A stretch of DNA of 64,000 nucleotides from Paenibacillus sp. LHD-117 (GTDB lineage: Bacteria > Bacillota > Bacilli > Paenibacillales > Paenibacillaceae), in NCBI RefSeq assembly GCF_030929555.1, contig NZ_JAVFVT010000034.1:19999-83998 (forward strand), written 5' to 3'. The notes beneath the pieces are model-generated. The model did not search any database. It was not told the DNA's origin and saw only the letters and a list, made by a program, of their open reading frames with translations. A program made the translations under genes and the position numbers. This document shows, piece by piece, positions 61,995-64,000 of this stretch. How positions within the stretch are numbered: position 1 is the first letter of the stretch; each line of letters starts with the position of its first letter.

Positions 61995-62807
61995 ATGTAC
62001 GGATCCGAATCTACTACGGTCTCACGTTGCTCGCTCGTGGTCAGGACGACGGATATATGGACCGGCAGGCCGGCGGCGCCTTCATCGCTACTGGTGCGGC
62101 TGAAGGGCGGATGCTCCGCGCCGATGCGCACCTCGGAGGGAAGCTGGGCTTTCCTGGACTTGAAGAGCGACACATACGAAATAACCGTCGAATCTGCTAT
62201 CTATATGTCCTGCTCCAGAAAGATCGATCTTTCGTCTTTGCAGGCGAACAATCCCGTCGTGGATATCTTCCTGCTGCCGGGAAAACGTTATTCTCCGCCT
62301 GCGGCGGCGACGGGGATCGTTAGAAGACTCGTCGACCCTGACGGCAAGCCGTTGCCGAATGTTGAAGTCGTTGCCTATGCCGATGATGATCAGGCGGCGA
62401 GGGGGCGTATTCTCGATGAGGAATCGAGTATGGGAAGCGGCATTTTGCGCTGCTTGCCCGGAGCGTCGGCGCCGAAGAACGGCGATGCCTTGGCCGTGCG
62501 CGGGCATAACGGATCCGCTGCCGAATGGTTCCGGGTGCAGCCGTTCGAAGATGAGGAAGGCATGTGCCTCCGTCCGGACCGGCCACTGGCGGGTCTTTGG
62601 AAGCGGAATGCCTTATTGCTGCCCGCCGCAGCGACCGTAAGCGACCGTGACGGCTGGATCGTACTGCCGTTTCGCGGACGGATCGCGGCTGCGGGCGAGG
62701 TTCGGGTGCGATTGCGCGACGGGGAACGTACGGCCGAATCGCAATGGTCTCTGAAGGACGGCCAAACGATCGTGCTTCCCGATTTTGTTTGGCAACCGGG
62801 AGGTTAA
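61995..62807 (+). CDS. Carboxypeptidase-regulatory-like (beta-sandwich) eCIS-associated protein
   Basis: A 270-residue protein starting 3 bases after the cap gene. Two transthyretin-like beta-sandwich segments: RTTDIWTGRPAAPSSLLVRLKGG…YEITVESAIY and GIVRRLVDPDGKPLPNVEVVAYADDDQAARGRI. A third beta-rich stretch is PLAGLWKRNALL… Such modules are often found in tail-associated or adhesin proteins. Position in the eCIS operon suggests a particle accessory or decoration role. No enzymatic motif. Confidence 0.7.
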   Translation: MYGSESTTVSRCSLVVRTTDIWTGRPAAPSSLLVRLKGGCSAPMRTSEGSWAFLDLKSDTYEITVESAIYMSCSRKIDLSSLQANNPVVDIFLLPGKRYSPPAAATGIVRRLVDPDGKPLPNVEVVAYADDDQAARGRILDEESSMGSGILRCLPGASAPKNGDALAVRGHNGSAAEWFRVQPFEDEEGMCLRPDRPLAGLWKRNALLLPAAATVSDRDGWIVLPFRGRIAAAGEVRVRLRDGERTAESQWSLKDGQTIVLPDFVWQPGG

Positions 62808-62835
62808 GGGCTGGCGTCGTCCGGCACCGGACAAG

Positions 62836-62852
62836 GCGAGCCTCCGGCTCGC
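62836..62852 (+). terminator. Stem-loop after the eCIS operon
   Basis: GCGAGCC-TCC-GGCTCGC forms a short stable hairpin followed by GTTGTT. A weak terminator candidate. Confidence 0.4.
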
Positions 62853-62971
62853 GTTGTTCGGATCCGAACGCCATGAGCCGCATGAGCGTGGTTCGCGGCG
62901 TCCGAGCGGGGCGTCGGCATCTAGTAGATCGCTCCGAAATTACCGTAACTATTCAATGATCTAAAGGAAGT

Positions 62972-63047
62972 CAGCGCTCTTATTATGCGATTATGAGCCT
63001 CTATGGATATCTAACGGAACAGAGAGCTCTTATTCTATAGAAAATGG
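62972..63047. repeat. Paenibacillus-type intergenic repeat
   Basis: AGCGCTCTTATT and GAGCTCTTATTCT flank TGAGCCTCTATGGATATC…AACGGAAC. I recall this pattern (…AACGGAACTAAGAGCGCTTATT…) as a common dispersed repeat in Paenibacillus genomes. Noncoding. Confidence 0.4.
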
Positions 63048-63499
63048 CGTTTTTCAGGCTGAGAAACATAAATAAGGCCCCATACTTCCGTCCCTCGTAT
63101 TTTAGGGATTATCTCACGAATGCTCACTCATTCGCAGGATTTCAACATGATGAATTTCAGGTGGGGCGGATGGTTTTCGGCATAGACGATCGTCGACGGA
63201 ACTTTTGGCATACAGGAACAGAAGTCGCGTTGTTACGCACTTCGCGTAGACGCTCTGCTGCACTCTCCACTTGTCCCTTGGAGGTTCACCCTCCCATGTC
63301 TCTACGGGTCTATGCCCTTACATTCCTTCGTTGTACCTGACCAAGGCGTGGAGACCGATTGCGTTTAGAAGACGGGTCATATGCCCTGACGGAAGCACTA
63401 CTCGGTTCTCTGTGCTTTCTTTGTCGTTGAAGTCCCGCGAACGAGTCAACATTCGTGAGAGTGGATCTTAGGTTTCGTGCTACTACTGAAGGCTTTGGG
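63048..63499 (-). ncRNA. Noncoding 3' region of the IS110-family element, possible guide-type RNA
   Basis: About 450 bases downstream of the transposase stop hold no convincing gene. They contain a 34-base inverted repeat pair (63113-63146 and 63426-63459, 29 of 34 paired). IS110-family elements, notably the IS1111 group, carry a structured bridge RNA in a noncoding end. Assignment as such an RNA is an inference. Confidence 0.35.
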
Positions 63500-64000
63500 C
63501 TAAGCGGCCACAGCGTTTTGTTGCTTGCTCTGGTACGTTTCGCCACGTTGCACCATGCCAACAACAATTCGTGCCAGCTTACCGATAAGCTTAAAGACGG
63601 ATTTCATCTTGGGCATACCCTTTCGTTGGTTTTGTTCATGCCAATGCTTGAAGTCCGGATGCTGCTTTACCAAGTTCAGCATTCCCATGAATAAGTATTT
63701 GCGTAGCATGCTGTCTCCCCGCTTAGAGAGCTTGATCTGGCCCGTGTATTTCCCTGACTTTCGCTCCGCCAGATTAAGGCCGGCGCGACGCAACAGTTGC
63801 CTGCCGTGGGCGTAATGACGCAGATCTCCTGCGCATCCGAGCAGACAGGCAATGGTGATCGTGCCTAGACCATTCAGGCTACGGAGCTGCTGAGCGACTG
63901 GTACCTGCTCCAATAGGGCTTCAAGCTCTTGCTGCATCTCGTTCAGTATGCGCTGCGTCTCTTCGTAGAAATGCAGTAGCCGCAAGATGTCTTGGCGTGC
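63500..64000 (-). mobile_element. IS110-family transposase, C-terminal part (runs off the edge)
   Basis: The minus-strand frame stays open to the right edge. It ends with the IS116/IS110/IS902 C-terminal domain: LRSLNGLGTITIACLLGCAGDLRHY, RQLLRRAGLNLAERKSGKYTG and KLSKRGDSMLRKYLFMGMLNL, with conserved Ser in SKRGDS. The N-terminal DEDD nuclease half lies beyond the window. It interrupts the sequence next to the eCIS genes. Confidence 0.9.

Noticed and set aside
1..64000. CRISPR arrays, tRNA or rRNA genes
   Set aside because: No regularly spaced direct repeats and no cloverleaf or rRNA-like segments were noticed on reading both strands. A dedicated scan was not possible.

Overview
The window looks like chromosomal DNA of a Gram-positive, spore-former-type bacterium of the family Paenibacillaceae (Paenibacillus/Cohnella-like). 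The inference rests on strong GGAGG-type ribosome sites, frequent TTG and GTG starts, LplB/LplA/LplC-type sugar transporters, paired AraC regulators and Gfo/Idh oxidoreductases, an SLH surface protein and Paenibacillus-like intergenic repeats. All family calls come from reading protein motifs; no database search was possible.

Layout. 0.2-8 kb: an autoregulated DoxX/ArsR/SRPBCC operon behind a strong promoter with two operators, then single genes (YdeI-like, alpha/beta hydrolase, DinG/Rad3-type helicase, GNAT, DUF421). 8-23 kb: carbohydrate and uronate genes (three Gfo/Idh oxidoreductases, two AraC regulators, UxaC, KduI, a DeoR regulator, KduD), with a class-III aminotransferase preceded by an ARG box, an SLH protein and a two-component system. 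23.6-32.3 kb: an AT-richer bacteriocin island with a GAF/LuxR-like regulator, one intact and two broken DUF5085-like genes, two double-glycine-leader glycine-zipper peptides, a small membrane protein (candidate immunity), a C39-peptidase ABC exporter, an HlyD-type adaptor and a TolC-like coiled-coil protein. 32.4-36.6 kb: a TraB/GumN protein, a 209-bp MITE-like repeat and an ABC-2 exporter.

36.7-54.8 kb: a catabolic superlocus. It holds an aldo/keto reductase, a sugar-phosphate isomerase-like protein, MgtC, a GDPD-like protein, an ABC sugar importer, a PHP phosphoesterase, a LacI regulator, a PfkB kinase, a metallophosphoesterase, an M17 aminopeptidase and iolD-iolC-iolA-iolB. One 14-bp palindrome, near TGGAATCGATACCA, recurs in both promoters, before the binding-protein gene and inside the kinase gene, and is probably the operator of the local LacI protein. 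Several phosphoesterases beside iol genes suggest uptake and breakdown of a phosphorylated inositol compound (inference).

54.9-64 kb: an orphan enolase-N-domain-like protein, an aldolase, then part of an extracellular contractile injection system (eCIS). The eCIS part has a divergent DUF4157 protein with a kinase-like C-terminus (candidate effector), an Afp15-type AAA+ ATPase, an Afp16/DUF4255 cap protein and a carboxypeptidase-regulatory-like protein. It is followed by repeats and the 3' part of an IS110-family transposase at the window edge. No sheath, tube or baseplate gene is visible here.
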